Source: Gemmatimonadota bacterium (lineage in GTDB: Bacteria > Latescibacterota > UBA2968 > UBA8231). From it: a DNA stretch of 38,397 nucleotides. Of this stretch, positions 14,917 to 23,700 are shown piece by piece. Below the pieces are notes generated by a model. The model did not search any database and was not told the DNA's origin. It worked only from the letters and a program-made list of their open reading frames with translations. The translations under genes were made by a program, and so were the position numbers. The first letter of the stretch is position 1. Each line of letters opens with the position of its first letter. Where the stretch lies: positions 1 to 38,397 of the forward strand of contig VXOR01000071.1 of the NCBI GenBank assembly GCA_009840005.1, in the 5' to 3' direction.

Positions 14917-15817
14917 AATCGGCATGTTCCTCGACATGTTCCGCGCCAGAAAGCACCCCGTTGAGTCGGTGCAACGCGACCTCACCGGCATGACAGTTGT
15001 ATTCACGGGGGGGACCGACGGCATGGGCCGGGTTGCGGTCGGGCGGCTCGCAAAGATGAATGCGACCCTCTTCATTCTCGGCCGCAACCCAGAGAAGACC
15101 GCACGGACGGTTGACGAGCTCAACCGGCTGGTCGGAGAGGAGCGGGCGAGCGGCCTTACGTGCGACTTGGGCTCGCTGGCCAGTGTGCGCACTTGCGCCG
15201 CCACGCTGTTGGAACAAGGTCCGCGCATCAACCTGCTGGTCAACTGCGCGGGTGCCAACATTTATGAGCGGACCGTAAACTCGGACGGCTACGAGATGAA
15301 CTGGGCGGTTAACTACCTCGGCCCGTACCTGCTGACGCACCTGCTGCTCGAACGCATCAGGGAGTCGGCACCAGCGCGCATCGTCAACCTGTCATCCGCC
15401 ACAGAGATCTGGGGGCACATCCACTTCGACGATCTTCAGCTTACACGCAACTGGAGCTTGTTCAAGTCGTATGCACAAGCCAAACTAGCTACGAATATGG
15501 CGACCATCGCCCTCGCACGTCGCCTCGAAGGCACCGGGGTCACGGTCAATGCGCTCAACCCTGGCTTCATCAGAACGGCGCTGCTGCGCGACATCACCGG
15601 CATACAGAAGATCTCGCGGCCCGTGATGAATAGATTTGCATCGCCGCCGGAAGTAGGGGCGGAGCGAATTCTCACGGTCGCCCTGTCGCCGCGGTACGAC
15701 AGCGTGAGCGGGAAATATATTTACGAAGACGCAATCCGGCCGCCCAACAAGGAAGCACTCGACGATGCTATCGTCGAGCGTCTGTGGCCGCTCACCCAAG
15801 AGGCTATCCGGGCATGA
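14903..15817 (+). CDS. Short-chain dehydrogenase/reductase, retinol-dehydrogenase-like
   Basis: The protein has 304 residues from ATG 14903, chosen because GGGAG is 7 bases upstream; in-frame codons back to 14852 lack a site. The Rossmann fold is clear: TGGTDGMG at 35-42 for the nucleotide, CDLGS near 87, NCAG at 114-117, catalytic Ser164/165, and Tyr190-x-x-x-Lys194 in SYAQAK. Gaps in family identity, such as TGGTDGMG in place of TGxxxGIG, are minor. The extra N-terminal helix and 'LNPGFIRT' resemble the RDH/WWOX-like classical SDRs. It uses NAD(P) to oxidise or reduce a hydroxyl or carbonyl group; the substrate is unknown. It is convergent with the IlvD-like gene. Confidence 0.88.
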   Translation: MSSSRIGMFLDMFRARKHPVESVQRDLTGMTVVFTGGTDGMGRVAVGRLAKMNATLFILGRNPEKTARTVDELNRLVGEERASGLTCDLGSLASVRTCAATLLEQGPRINLLVNCAGANIYERTVNSDGYEMNWAVNYLGPYLLTHLLLERIRESAPARIVNLSSATEIWGHIHFDDLQLTRNWSLFKSYAQAKLATNMATIALARRLEGTGVTVNALNPGFIRTALLRDITGIQKISRPVMNRFASPPEVGAERILTVALSPRYDSVSGKYIYEDAIRPPNKEALDDAIVERLWPLTQEAIRA

Positions 15818-15883
15818 CCGCACTGGATCACGCTGGGGAGCGGAGCAACAGCGAAGGCATTGAAGGCGGCACCATCATAAAAA

Positions 15884-17608
15884 CTACCTCGGCTCCCGAT
15901 AGACATCCGGCCCGGAGCCGCCGACCAAGATATCCAAGTCAGCGCCCTTGTCGGCTTGAAGCACGTGCTTGACATACAGGCCGGCATAACCCCGCGTTAC
16001 AACCGACGTGGGCGGCGTCCACGCTTGCCGCCTGCTTTGTAGCTCCTCGTCGGATACGGCCATGTTTAGCAACCGCTTCTCCACATCCAACTCGATCAGG
16101 TCGCCGTCCTGCACCAAGGCCAGCGGACCGCCCACGGCGGCTTCGGGCGCGACGTGCAGAATCACTGTGCCGTAGGCCGTGCCGCTCATCCGCCCGTCCG
16201 AAATGCAAACCATGTCGCGCACGCCCTGCTGCAACAGCTTCTTGGGCAATCCGAACTTCCCGGCTTCGGGCATACCGGGGAAACCTTTGGGACCGATACC
16301 CTTCAAGACCAGCACGCAGTCTTTGTCCACGTCGAGATTGGGGTCGTCAATCCGCGCCCTGTAGTCTTCTATACTTTCAAACACCACGGCCCGTCCGCAG
16401 TGCTGCATCAGCTCGGGCGAGGCGGCCGACGGCTTGATAATCGCCCCATCCGGGCAGAGGTTGCCCCGGAGCACGGCGATCCCAGCCGCCTCCTTGAGCG
16501 GCTTGTCGATCGCGGCAATGACCTGTCGATTGTAGCATTGGGCACCCGAGGTATTTTCGCCGAGCGTCTTGCCCGTCACCGTCAAGGTATCCATGTGCAG
16601 ATGTTCCTTCAGTTCTTGGATTACGGCGGGTAAGCCCCCGGCATAGAAGAAGTCTTCCATCAGATATTCGCCCGAGGGCATTAGGTTGACCAAGTGCGGC
16701 AGGCGGCTGCCCAAGCGGTCGAAGTCGTCCAGTTCCAACTCGACGCCGAGCCGGCCGGCGATGGCCAACAGATGCACCACGAAGTTGGTCGAGCCGCCCA
16801 GTGCGGCGTTGACCTTGATGGCGTTTTCTACGGCTGGCCGCGTCAAAATGCGCGACATGCGCAAGTCTTCTCGCACCATCTCGACGATGCGATTGCCCGC
16901 CAGATGCCCCAAGCGCTTGCGCCGCGCATCCGGCCCTGGGATCGCCGCGCCGCTCGGCAGCGTCAGCCCGACAGTCTCGACCATGCAGGCCATTGTCGAG
17001 GCCGTGCCCATGGTCATGCAGTGGCCGTCCGAGCGCGAAATCCCGGCCTCGGCCTCTAGGTAATCCAAGCGCGAGATACTCCCGGCCCGCAGCTCGGTGG
17101 TAAAGCGATAGACATCCGTGCCGGAGCCGATATTCTCATTGCGGAACTTGCCGTTGAGCATCGGCCCGCCCGTCACCGCGATGGTCGGCAAGTCCACGCT
17201 CGCCGCTCCCATCAGACAGGCTGGCGTCGTTTTGTCGCAGCTAGTTAGCAACACCACCCCGTCGAGCGGGTTGGCGCGGATGCTTTCCTCCACATCCATG
17301 CTCGCCAAGTTGCGATAGAGCATGGTAGTTGGCTTCATCAGCGTCTCGCCGAGCGAGGTAACCGGAAATTCGAGCGGAAAGCCCCCGGCCTCGTACACCC
17401 CGCGCTTGACCTGCTCGGCCAAGATCCGCAGATGGGCGTTGCAAGGATTCAAATCCGACCACGTATTGCAGATCCCAATCACGGGCCGGCCGTCGAACAT
17501 CTGCTCGGGATGGCCTTGGTTTTTGGTCCAGCCTCGGGACACGAAACCCTGATGCCACTCGTCGCCAAACCATCCCGCACTGCGGAGCTTTTTTTCGTCG
17601 CCTGTCAT
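15884..17608 (-). CDS. IlvD/Edd family dehydratase, probably sugar-acid (arabonate/xylonate-type) dehydratase
   Basis: The protein has 574 residues, the usual length. Three cysteines expected to hold the iron-sulfur cluster are present: Cys56 (DLNPCNAH), Cys124 (TSCDKTTP) and Cys197 (DGHCMTMG), with Lys126 at the position carbamylated for Mg binding. That spacing matches the [2Fe-2S] L-arabinonate/D-xylonate dehydratases rather than 6-phosphogluconate dehydratase. It would convert an aldonic acid to a 2-keto-3-deoxy acid in the cytoplasm. Only a weak ribosome site (GAGA) is visible. A hairpin terminator separates it from the upstream aldolase gene, so it may have its own promoter or depend on read-through. 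The neighbours support a non-phosphorylative sugar-acid pathway. Confidence 0.9.
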   Translation of the reverse strand: MTGDEKKLRSAGWFGDEWHQGFVSRGWTKNQGHPEQMFDGRPVIGICNTWSDLNPCNAHLRILAEQVKRGVYEAGGFPLEFPVTSLGETLMKPTTMLYRNLASMDVEESIRANPLDGVVLLTSCDKTTPACLMGAASVDLPTIAVTGGPMLNGKFRNENIGSGTDVYRFTTELRAGSISRLDYLEAEAGISRSDGHCMTMGTASTMACMVETVGLTLPSGAAIPGPDARRKRLGHLAGNRIVEMVREDLRMSRILTRPAVENAIKVNAALGGSTNFVVHLLAIAGRLGVELELDDFDRLGSRLPHLVNLMPSGEYLMEDFFYAGGLPAVIQELKEHLHMDTLTVTGKTLGENTSGAQCYNRQVIAAIDKPLKEAAGIAVLRGNLCPDGAIIKPSAASPELMQHCGRAVVFESIEDYRARIDDPNLDVDKDCVLVLKGIGPKGFPGMPEAGKFGLPKKLLQQGVRDMVCISDGRMSGTAYGTVILHVAPEAAVGGPLALVQDGDLIELDVEKRLLNMAVSDEELQSRRQAWTPPTSVVTRGYAGLYVKHVLQADKGADLDILVGGSGPDVYREPR

Positions 17609-17660
17609 GGTACTATCTCAATGTACATTTGCCTATCCTTGGAACTTGTCTCGCAAAATT

Positions 17661-17694
17661 GACAAGGGGCGAACGCAACCGTTCACCCCTTGTC
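17661..17694 (-). terminator. Hairpin terminator inside the minus-strand sugar-acid cluster
   Basis: A 15-bp stem (gacaaggggcgaacg / cgttcaccccttgtc) encloses a 4-base loop. Its single mismatch becomes a G-U pair only in the minus-strand RNA, and AATTTTG follows on that strand. It lies between the aldolase stop (17719) and the IlvD-like start (17608), so it would end or attenuate the upstream transcript. Confidence 0.75.
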
Positions 17695-17718
17695 GGCAGG
17701 TTGGATTGGATGGCTGCG

Positions 17719-18600
17719 CTACGCCGGCATCTCTCGCTGCGTGTGCGCTCGTCCCGCCCGGGCTGTCTCCTCATTCCCCCCAGAGAAAACGCGCCCCCCA
17801 GCGTCAATTTTCTCCGCAACCGTTTCGGGCGTGGACCCGTCCAAAAAGGCCACGCCGTTTTGCTGGCACGCCGCCTTGACCCGCTCGTGCGTCTCCTGCA
17901 TCTCTTTGGGCCACGGCTGCGGCATCGTCCGATACCCCAGCGAAATGCTCAAGTCGCCTGGGCCCATTTCGGCAAAACCGATCCCGGGTACGGACAGGAT
18001 TTCCTCGATGTGGGGCAGGGCCGCCACCGACTCGATCTTCAGCCCCAACAGCAACTCGCCTTCTGGATTGAGCGGCCAAGGATCGGCTTTGGTTAGATAC
18101 TCGTCGCGGCTCGCGCCCCACACGCCTGCACATACGCCCTCTGAGCCGACGCCGCGCGTACCTCGGCCCAAGTCAGCACCGACGCCGATGGTGTTGACCG
18201 GATAGCGGCACGACTCGACAAAGGCCCGAACGGCCCCGGCCGATTCGGCTTGGCACAGCAGAATCCCGTGCGCGCCCCGTCCCAAGATTTGCCGAAACTG
18301 CCAAGCGTTGTAGCGCACGATCTCCTCAGACCGGCCCTCGACTGGGGCCTCGACGATGATCGCCGGAGTCCGGTGCCCGCTGCGGGTTGGCCCACCGGCG
18401 ATCAAGCCGCGCAAGTATTCGTCCAGCCCCGCCATGTCGAACGAACCGTGTTCCATGCCGACGTTGATGTAGTCGGCCCAAGTTGCGGCGTCCTCTTTGC
18501 CCTGCTCGTAGGTCAGCACGTGTCCGGCGTGGGCACCTGTGTAGTAGATCGGCTGATCCTCGGCGAGGAGTTCAACGGCGCGGTTGATTTTCTTACTCAT
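17719..18600 (-). CDS. HpcH/HpaI family aldolase
   Basis: The protein has 293 residues, somewhat longer than the 250-260 typical of the family. The core is recognisable: MEHGSFDM with His51, a metal-type Glu190 in LGLKIES, and Asp216 in MGPGDLSISLGY. The last of these is the classic HpcH/HpaI C-terminal metal loop. There is an insertion around residues 140-180 (GVGADLGRGTRGVGSEG..). It would cleave a 2-keto-3-deoxy acid to pyruvate plus an aldehyde. AAGGAG precedes the ATG. It is the last gene before the hairpin at 17661-17694 in a cluster with mannonate dehydratase, three PhyH oxygenases and an enolase. Confidence 0.85.
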   Translation of the reverse strand: MSKKINRAVELLAEDQPIYYTGAHAGHVLTYEQGKEDAATWADYINVGMEHGSFDMAGLDEYLRGLIAGGPTRSGHRTPAIIVEAPVEGRSEEIVRYNAWQFRQILGRGAHGILLCQAESAGAVRAFVESCRYPVNTIGVGADLGRGTRGVGSEGVCAGVWGASRDEYLTKADPWPLNPEGELLLGLKIESVAALPHIEEILSVPGIGFAEMGPGDLSISLGYRTMPQPWPKEMQETHERVKAACQQNGVAFLDGSTPETVAEKIDAGGRVFSGGNEETARAGRAHTQREMPA

Positions 18601-18625
18601 CGAATCGCTCCTTATGTGATCTGTT

Positions 18626-19486
18626 TTAACTCCACGAATCCACCCCCAAGAGCTTTCGCCCTAGGGCGGTCAACTCGGCTGGCTGCTGATGCTGGTGTTC
18701 CCAATCCCGCGCATCGCCGGGCCAGCGAGGCGTCGGTCGCCGCTCCTGCCAAGCCGTGATCCGCTCCTGGCGTGTGGCTTCTGCGTCTGCAGGTGCTGGC
18801 TTCATGGTGATATACTGCGCCAATCGCGGATGATCAGACCGATTGTGGCCGTTGCCGTGCGCCAACAACCGATGCCAGATCAGCAGGTCTCCGGCTTGGC
18901 CCGCAATCGATTCGACCGTCAGCTCTGTTAGATCGGGTTTGCGCGTATTGCGATCCGCCGGCTGAGTCTTGACCCATTCGTCGAACATCCGGTGAAAGCC
19001 GGGTACGCACTGGAAGCCGCCTTGGTCCTCTGCCGTATCCGTCAAATACAGCACCCCTTGCACCCCAAAGGACACCGGCTGCTGTGCCGTATCGACATCC
19101 CAGTGAATCATCCCCTTGTTGCACCATTCGGGCCGATCCTCGCGCGCTGGCGGTTTCATATTGGCCCGGTCCAGCGAGACCCACAGTTTCTCGTCGTCCC
19201 AAATCTCGGCAAAAGCCTGATGCACCTTGGGGTACTGCCGATTGTCCCACAGGGCTTGGTGCTGGTAGATTTCGACCATTCCGGCCGCTGAGATCGGCGA
19301 GCACCGATTGTCGCGGGTATAGGGCTGGTACTTGTACCAATCCTCTTCGCATTCTGGGTCCATTTCCAAGAATTCCCAGATCGTCGCCACCATTGCGTCC
19401 AAGTTTTCCTGGGGCACGGCGTTGTGGACGATCACATAGCCGTTCTCCTCCCAGAAGGCCCGATCTTCTTTGCTCAATACTGGCAT
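18626..19486 (-). CDS. PhyH family Fe(II)/2-oxoglutarate oxygenase
   Basis: The protein has 286 residues. The iron triad is clear: His128-Trp-Asp130 in MIHWDVD, and distal His210 in RLLAHGNGHNRSDHPRL, with Arg221 placed to bind 2-oxoglutarate. 'YLTDTAEDQGGFQCVPGFHR' matches the family's core strand and PGSH-type motif. GGAGGAG lies just before the ATG. It is embedded between the mannonate dehydratase (37-bp gap) and the aldolase (25-bp gap), so it is very likely co-transcribed with sugar-acid catabolic genes. Its substrate may be a modified sugar, ether or methylated compound, which is an inference. Confidence 0.9.
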   Translation of the reverse strand: MPVLSKEDRAFWEENGYVIVHNAVPQENLDAMVATIWEFLEMDPECEEDWYKYQPYTRDNRCSPISAAGMVEIYQHQALWDNRQYPKVHQAFAEIWDDEKLWVSLDRANMKPPAREDRPEWCNKGMIHWDVDTAQQPVSFGVQGVLYLTDTAEDQGGFQCVPGFHRMFDEWVKTQPADRNTRKPDLTELTVESIAGQAGDLLIWHRLLAHGNGHNRSDHPRLAQYITMKPAPADAEATRQERITAWQERRPTPRWPGDARDWEHQHQQPAELTALGRKLLGVDSWS

Positions 19487-19523
19487 AGTCTCTCCTCCAA
19501 GTCGTCCTGCGTTTACACCTAGC

Positions 19524-20537
19524 TTATCCGTACACCATCTGGATCAACGCTCGAATATACCCAATCGCATACGCCTTCCCATACAACGGCCCGTACCCAT
19601 GTGGAAAAGACGGCGTGTGGTCCATCATATACGGCCCATTGAAACCATTATCCCGATACACCTCCATCGCTCGCCGCATATCCACCTCCCCCTCGTCTAA
19701 GAACACCTCGGTAAATCGCGGCAACTGCCCGCGTACATTGCGGAAATGCACCCACGCGATTTTGTCCTTTGCAGCCATCTCGGCGATTGCATCGTAGATT
19801 TTTTCTGGCCCCAGCAACTCGGTCATGCACCCCTGACAAAAGAGCATGCAATTGCTGTCGCTCGGCGCGATTTCGAAGAAGATCTTGCGGAACTGCTCTA
19901 GGGTCGAACAAATCTGCGCCACGCCCCCTAGCGGCTCGGGAATTGGCGGGTCGTCCGGGTGCAGGGCCATCCGCACTGCCGCCTTTTCGGCTGCGGGGAT
20001 CGCCGCCGCTAGAAATCGCTCCATCCGCGCCCACATCTGCGCCTCATCTACCGGAGGATCGTGCGGTTCGGGCCGGTTTTTCGCAAAAACTGCGTAGTCG
20101 AACGTACTGTATTGCACGCCGCCCCTACCCGTATCCGCAAGAGTGCGAAAGTTGCCCATGGGTTTGAAGTTCCAGCCCACGCAGGGAATGCCGGCTCGGC
20201 CCACGCTCTCCAGCATCTTGCACCAGTGGCCGATCTTCTCGTCCATGTCCTCCTCGGCCAAGGTGATCTCCTCCCAAGCGGGCATGAAGATATTGTTCAG
20301 CTTCATGCCGTGCGCCTCGACTTTTTCCTGCACCCGCGCCAATGCGTCGGTGCAGTCCTTGCCGGCCTTTAAATCCTGCGCCAGCGACGTATTCGCCGAG
20401 CCGGTGCCACCGCGACGCCCGGCTGTGGGTGCTCCCCCGCGCAAGTCCAGATGGATGGAATCTACCCCAATTGCGCGAAAGAAGCTCAGATGCTCGTCGT
20501 CGAGTTCGCCAATGGAAACTTGGTCTTGGATATACAT
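19524..20537 (-). CDS. uxuA: Mannonate dehydratase (UxuA family)
   Basis: The 337-residue TIM-barrel protein shows the UxuA metal-site elements in order: His193 in RMALHPDDPP, a Cys in FCQGCMTE (~234-237), His264 in VHFRNVRG, and Asp306 in YMMDHTPSFP. UxuA dehydrates D-mannonate to 2-keto-3-deoxy-D-gluconate in hexuronate breakdown. The protein is a little shorter than the common 350-390 residues, and this family includes paralogues with unproven substrates, so 'mannonate' should be read as the closest match. The gene is in the middle of the minus-strand cluster, between PhyH genes. Confidence 0.82.
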   Translation of the reverse strand: MYIQDQVSIGELDDEHLSFFRAIGVDSIHLDLRGGAPTAGRRGGTGSANTSLAQDLKAGKDCTDALARVQEKVEAHGMKLNNIFMPAWEEITLAEEDMDEKIGHWCKMLESVGRAGIPCVGWNFKPMGNFRTLADTGRGGVQYSTFDYAVFAKNRPEPHDPPVDEAQMWARMERFLAAAIPAAEKAAVRMALHPDDPPIPEPLGGVAQICSTLEQFRKIFFEIAPSDSNCMLFCQGCMTELLGPEKIYDAIAEMAAKDKIAWVHFRNVRGQLPRFTEVFLDEGEVDMRRAMEVYRDNGFNGPYMMDHTPSFPHGYGPLYGKAYAIGYIRALIQMVYG

Positions 20538-20597
20538 CAGTCGCTTTCTTTTTATACTACAACCCTTTGCGTCAACACCTCGCCCAGCGCGAGTTTA

Positions 20598-21506
20598 TCA
20601 TCCAGCGACCGGCCGATCCCGCTGATTTTGTCCGCCGTAGCGGAAGCCCGGCACGTTGTCAGCGCAGTACGTGCCGCGAAACAGGGTCTGCCGCATCGGC
20701 GGCATCTGCTCGACGAGTTCAGCCGGTGGCGACCACGAGCTCCAGCGCGAGCCGACGCTGTTGTAGAGGTTGAAGATGCCTACCCGCTCGTTGTCGGCAT
20801 TGGTCCACGGCGAGGTGCTGTGCGCCAGCGCCTCGGTAAAAAACAATACCGACCCGGCCGGGCACTCGTATGTTTCCCACACCGCTGAATGCGGGTCCTG
20901 AATGGCCGCGGGCGAGGGGTATGCGGCCTTGTGGCTCCCCGTGGCTAAGAGCGTGCCGCCCTGCCGCATTTTGACCGGTGCTAGCTCCCACACCACTCGC
21001 GTCAATCCGCTAAAGGACTTGCCGGGAATGCTCTGGTAGTGGTGCGAATCCACGGCAAAGCGAAAGAAGCCGCTGCCGTTGTGCGGATTGAAAACGCCCT
21101 CGCGCTCGGAAGTCGCCGCTGGGTTGCGCAAGCCGCTGCCCTCCATCCTAAACCCGTAGCACTCGGCGCTCGACAGCCCTGGAAAAGCCAAGAATTCATT
21201 GAGGAAACCCACGACCACCGGATGGTCGGTCAGTTTTTCTAGCGGCCCGGCCACAAAAGAACGCTCGTGTTCCGGCAGCGACTCCGGATGGTTCTGGACG
21301 CGCAAGGCGTACTCGCGCATGGCCTCAATCTCGTCGTCGTCCAACGCCCCGGGCACCAAGAGCCACCCGCGCACATCGAACAGGTATTTCTGCTCGTCGG
21401 TCAGCGCGACGACCGGCTCGCCATCGGCGTTTTTTTGCGGCAGATCGCCTTCCTCCAACAGCAACGGCTGCCCCAAGTTTTTATCCACTACGTATGCTTC
21501 GCTCAT
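20598..21506 (-). CDS. Atypical PhyH-like oxygenase
   Basis: The protein has 302 residues from ATG 21506, preferred over the ATG at 21515 because AAAGGGG then has 9-base spacing. The family core is present ('YLFDVRGWLLVPGAL', 'GGTLLATGSHKAAYPSP', distal His ~229 in EALAHSTSPW, then Arg ~241). The first iron motif H-x-D is not evident: the corresponding region reads 'FNPHNGSGFFRFAVDSHHYQS'. It may use a different ligand set, as in a divergent PhyH subgroup, or lack iron. It sits in the operon between another PhyH gene and the mannonate dehydratase. A related protein with a similar layout is at 29378-30259. Confidence 0.78.
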   Translation of the reverse strand: MSEAYVVDKNLGQPLLLEEGDLPQKNADGEPVVALTDEQKYLFDVRGWLLVPGALDDDEIEAMREYALRVQNHPESLPEHERSFVAGPLEKLTDHPVVVGFLNEFLAFPGLSSAECYGFRMEGSGLRNPAATSEREGVFNPHNGSGFFRFAVDSHHYQSIPGKSFSGLTRVVWELAPVKMRQGGTLLATGSHKAAYPSPAAIQDPHSAVWETYECPAGSVLFFTEALAHSTSPWTNADNERVGIFNLYNSVGSRWSSWSPPAELVEQMPPMRQTLFRGTYCADNVPGFRYGGQNQRDRPVAG

Positions 21507-21587
21507 CTTGTGCATCCCCTTTGGGTTTTATAGCAATCCTGAAAGACTTGAACGATTCGAGATGCGGATCGTTCTGTTTCTGCTATT

Positions 21588-21615
21588 CTGCGTCCATCTG
21601 CGTCCATCTGCGGAT
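21588..21615 (+). repeat. Dispersed decamer repeat, copy B (two units)
   Basis: Two units ctgcgtccat are followed by ctgcggat, in the 118-bp gap between two minus-strand PhyH genes. The flanks (tgctatt before, tacat after) resemble copy A at 8479. The plus orientation is kept although the neighbouring genes are on the minus strand. Confidence 0.75.
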
Positions 21616-21624
21616 TACATAACA

Positions 21625-22476
21625 TTAGTCGGCTCGCGGAAATGACGGGAGCGGCGACTTGTTTTCTCCATGTACTTCGTACTCATCCGGCGGAAAATTC
21701 CGGCACAACACGCTGTCTCGCATCACCCAATGGAAATTGCCCCAAGTGCGCGGCGAGCGGTCGGCCAGGGTCGGCGTGGTATAGACGCCAGCGATACCGA
21801 TCCGGCTCTGCGGACTCTCGTTGACCGGACTGTAGTGCCACATGCTGCTGTGCCAGCAGACTACATCGCCTGGTGCCAACTCAATGTGCTCGACGCCGCG
21901 CTCGTCCTTTAGGGCCGCGACTCGTTCCCTCGGCAGCTCGCCGTGGATGCTGTCGGAGTAGAGTACGTGCTCGACGATCTCGGTTTTGTGGCTCCCCGGA
22001 ATGAATTGCAGGCAGCCGTTGTCGCGCCGCGCCGGGTCGAGGGCCATCCAGAAGTTGAACGGCTCGGTCTCGCCATCGCGCCACAGGCCGTTGTCTTGAT
22101 GCCAAGGCGTGGCCGCTCCCGTCTTGGCCGGCTTGACGAAGACGCTGCTGAACTTGAGCAGGATATCGTCGCCCAGATAATACCGCCCCAGCGGTGCCAT
22201 CGCCCCGGCGTGTACCGTGTGCCAAACTAGCGGCGCGGTGTGGCACCAGCGGTTGAACTTGCGAAAGCGCTGCGCCCGCGCCTCGGGCGTATCGCCCATT
22301 GGGTCCATGGGATCGGCGTCCGTGCACACGTTCTCGGGCTCGGGCGTGTACAGGACGTTCTTGATCACCCCGCGCATCTCTGCCGCTTGGTCGGCCGTCG
22401 CGACTCCAGGCACTGTGAAATAGCCCTTTTCTTTCCACGCTCGGGCCTGATCTTGGGTGGGTTGCCAGCTTTTCAT
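21625..22476 (-). CDS. PhyH family Fe(II)/2-oxoglutarate oxygenase
   Basis: The protein has 283 residues. The classical triad is present: His126-x-Asp128 in TPWHQDNGLW, distal His214 in SSMWHYSPVN, and Arg225 in PQSRIGIAG. 'GCLQFIPGSHK' at ~154-164 is the family's core motif. The region 'KFSSVFVKPAKTGAATPWHQD' closely follows bacterial PhyH proteins of the EctD/phytanoyl type. GGAGG precedes the ATG. It starts 12 bp after the MR/MLE enolase gene, the tightest link in the cluster, so the two are almost certainly co-transcribed. Confidence 0.92.
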   Translation of the reverse strand: MKSWQPTQDQARAWKEKGYFTVPGVATADQAAEMRGVIKNVLYTPEPENVCTDADPMDPMGDTPEARAQRFRKFNRWCHTAPLVWHTVHAGAMAPLGRYYLGDDILLKFSSVFVKPAKTGAATPWHQDNGLWRDGETEPFNFWMALDPARRDNGCLQFIPGSHKTEIVEHVLYSDSIHGELPRERVAALKDERGVEHIELAPGDVVCWHSSMWHYSPVNESPQSRIGIAGVYTTPTLADRSPRTWGNFHWVMRDSVLCRNFPPDEYEVHGENKSPLPSFPRAD

Positions 22477-22488
22477 GCGTCCTCCATC

Positions 22489-23628
22489 TCAGTGCTCTCC
22501 AACTATCAGCGAGCTGAACTTCTCCTCGTCCCACTCCGCACCCCAACCCGGCCCATCCGGGGGCGCGATGTGCCCTTCTTCAATCAAGGGCGCGTTGAGC
22601 AAACCCCACTGCGCCCCGGTCTGCCGCAAGCTATCGGCCGTTGCCCCGAAAAACTCGTAGAAATCCGTGTTGTCGATACAGCAGACCAAGTGCGCGTGTA
22701 CCAGCCCGTCCAATGCCCCGCTGCCATTCAGTTCGATATTCGCGCCGTGCAGCTCGGCCAGATGCGCCAGCTTCAGCACCTGCGTCGTCCCGTGCCGGGC
22801 ATTGCCTCGCAGGCGATCGGTCGCCCCTTGGATCAGCCATTGCGCCGTCAGGTCGATGTCGTGCATTAGCATCTCGGTTCCCATTACCGGAAGGGTCAAC
22901 GCGCGGCACAACTCCTGATATTGGTTCATCTTCTGCTCGTGCATTGGCTCTTCCAACCACACAAAATCCAGCTCCTCCAGCACGCGCCCCACTTCAATGG
23001 CCTCGCGTAGGTCATAGGAACACACGGGATCGGTGATCAAATCGTAATCCGATCCCACGGCGTCGCGTACGGCCCTGTAAATGGGGATATCGGCTTTGCC
23101 CCCTTTATACGTGTGGAACTTGTACGCCCCAATACCCATTTCCTTGCCGGTCTCTATGGCCCTGAGATATCCCTCTATATCCGTATCTCCGCCGGTCAGA
23201 TACGCGGGCAGTCGCGGCCGCACGCGCCCCACTAACGCATAGACCGGCAACCCCGCGGCCTTGCCCAAAATGTCCCACAGACAGTTGTCAAACGCCCCAA
23301 ACCAACCCGGGGGCTGGTACACCCACCGGGTCCCTTTCCAAAACTGCTGAAACAGCCCCTCGCGCTCCCACGGGCTCCGTCCCACCGCGTGATACCGCAC
23401 GATATCGGTCTGATAGGGAGTCATCGACGTGTCGCTGCGCCCCACAATGCCCTCGTCCGTGTGGACTTCCAAAAAGCTCTGCCGCACCGGGCGCAATTCC
23501 TGGTTTGGCCTTCCCTGGTGCGTGTATTGTATCCTCCGCAACCCCTCTACCCGCGCGATACTGTGACCGCCGCGCCCCTTGCTGCTTGGGTCTTCCAACA
23601 CTAGCAATTTCACCTCGGTGATTTTCAT
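22489..23628 (-). CDS. MR/MLE-type enolase superfamily enzyme
   Basis: The protein has 379 residues from ATG 23628, with AAAGGAG upstream. Metal ligands are Asp200 (LITDPVCSYD), Glu226 (VWLEEPM) and Glu252 (MGTEMLMHD). The first general-base motif is Lys170-Phe-His172. The His-Asp dyad of mandelate racemase is not obvious: the strand where it would lie reads NIELNGSGALDG. This pattern is like uncharacterised MR-subgroup dehydratases rather than a textbook member. It heads the minus-strand operon and is divergent from a second enolase at 23701 with a different active-site pattern, which suggests two different acid substrates. Confidence 0.85.
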   Translation of the reverse strand: MKITEVKLLVLEDPSSKGRGGHSIARVEGLRRIQYTHQGRPNQELRPVRQSFLEVHTDEGIVGRSDTSMTPYQTDIVRYHAVGRSPWEREGLFQQFWKGTRWVYQPPGWFGAFDNCLWDILGKAAGLPVYALVGRVRPRLPAYLTGGDTDIEGYLRAIETGKEMGIGAYKFHTYKGGKADIPIYRAVRDAVGSDYDLITDPVCSYDLREAIEVGRVLEELDFVWLEEPMHEQKMNQYQELCRALTLPVMGTEMLMHDIDLTAQWLIQGATDRLRGNARHGTTQVLKLAHLAELHGANIELNGSGALDGLVHAHLVCCIDNTDFYEFFGATADSLRQTGAQWGLLNAPLIEEGHIAPPDGPGWGAEWDEEKFSSLIVGEH

Positions 23629-23700
23629 GTCGGTCTCCTTTATCCGCAAACTTGCATACCCTATATTCACCCCCCACAACTGTCAACCTCAAGGACTTAT
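23629..23700. promoter_or_regulatory. Divergent promoter region between two enolase genes
   Basis: The 72-bp gap must drive both directions. On the minus strand TTGACA (plus-strand 23681-23686) is followed 15 bp later by TATAGG. On the plus strand TATATT lies at 23662-23667 with a weak -35. The two cores overlap, so the directions may compete or share a regulator. No operator palindrome is evident. Confidence 0.4.
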
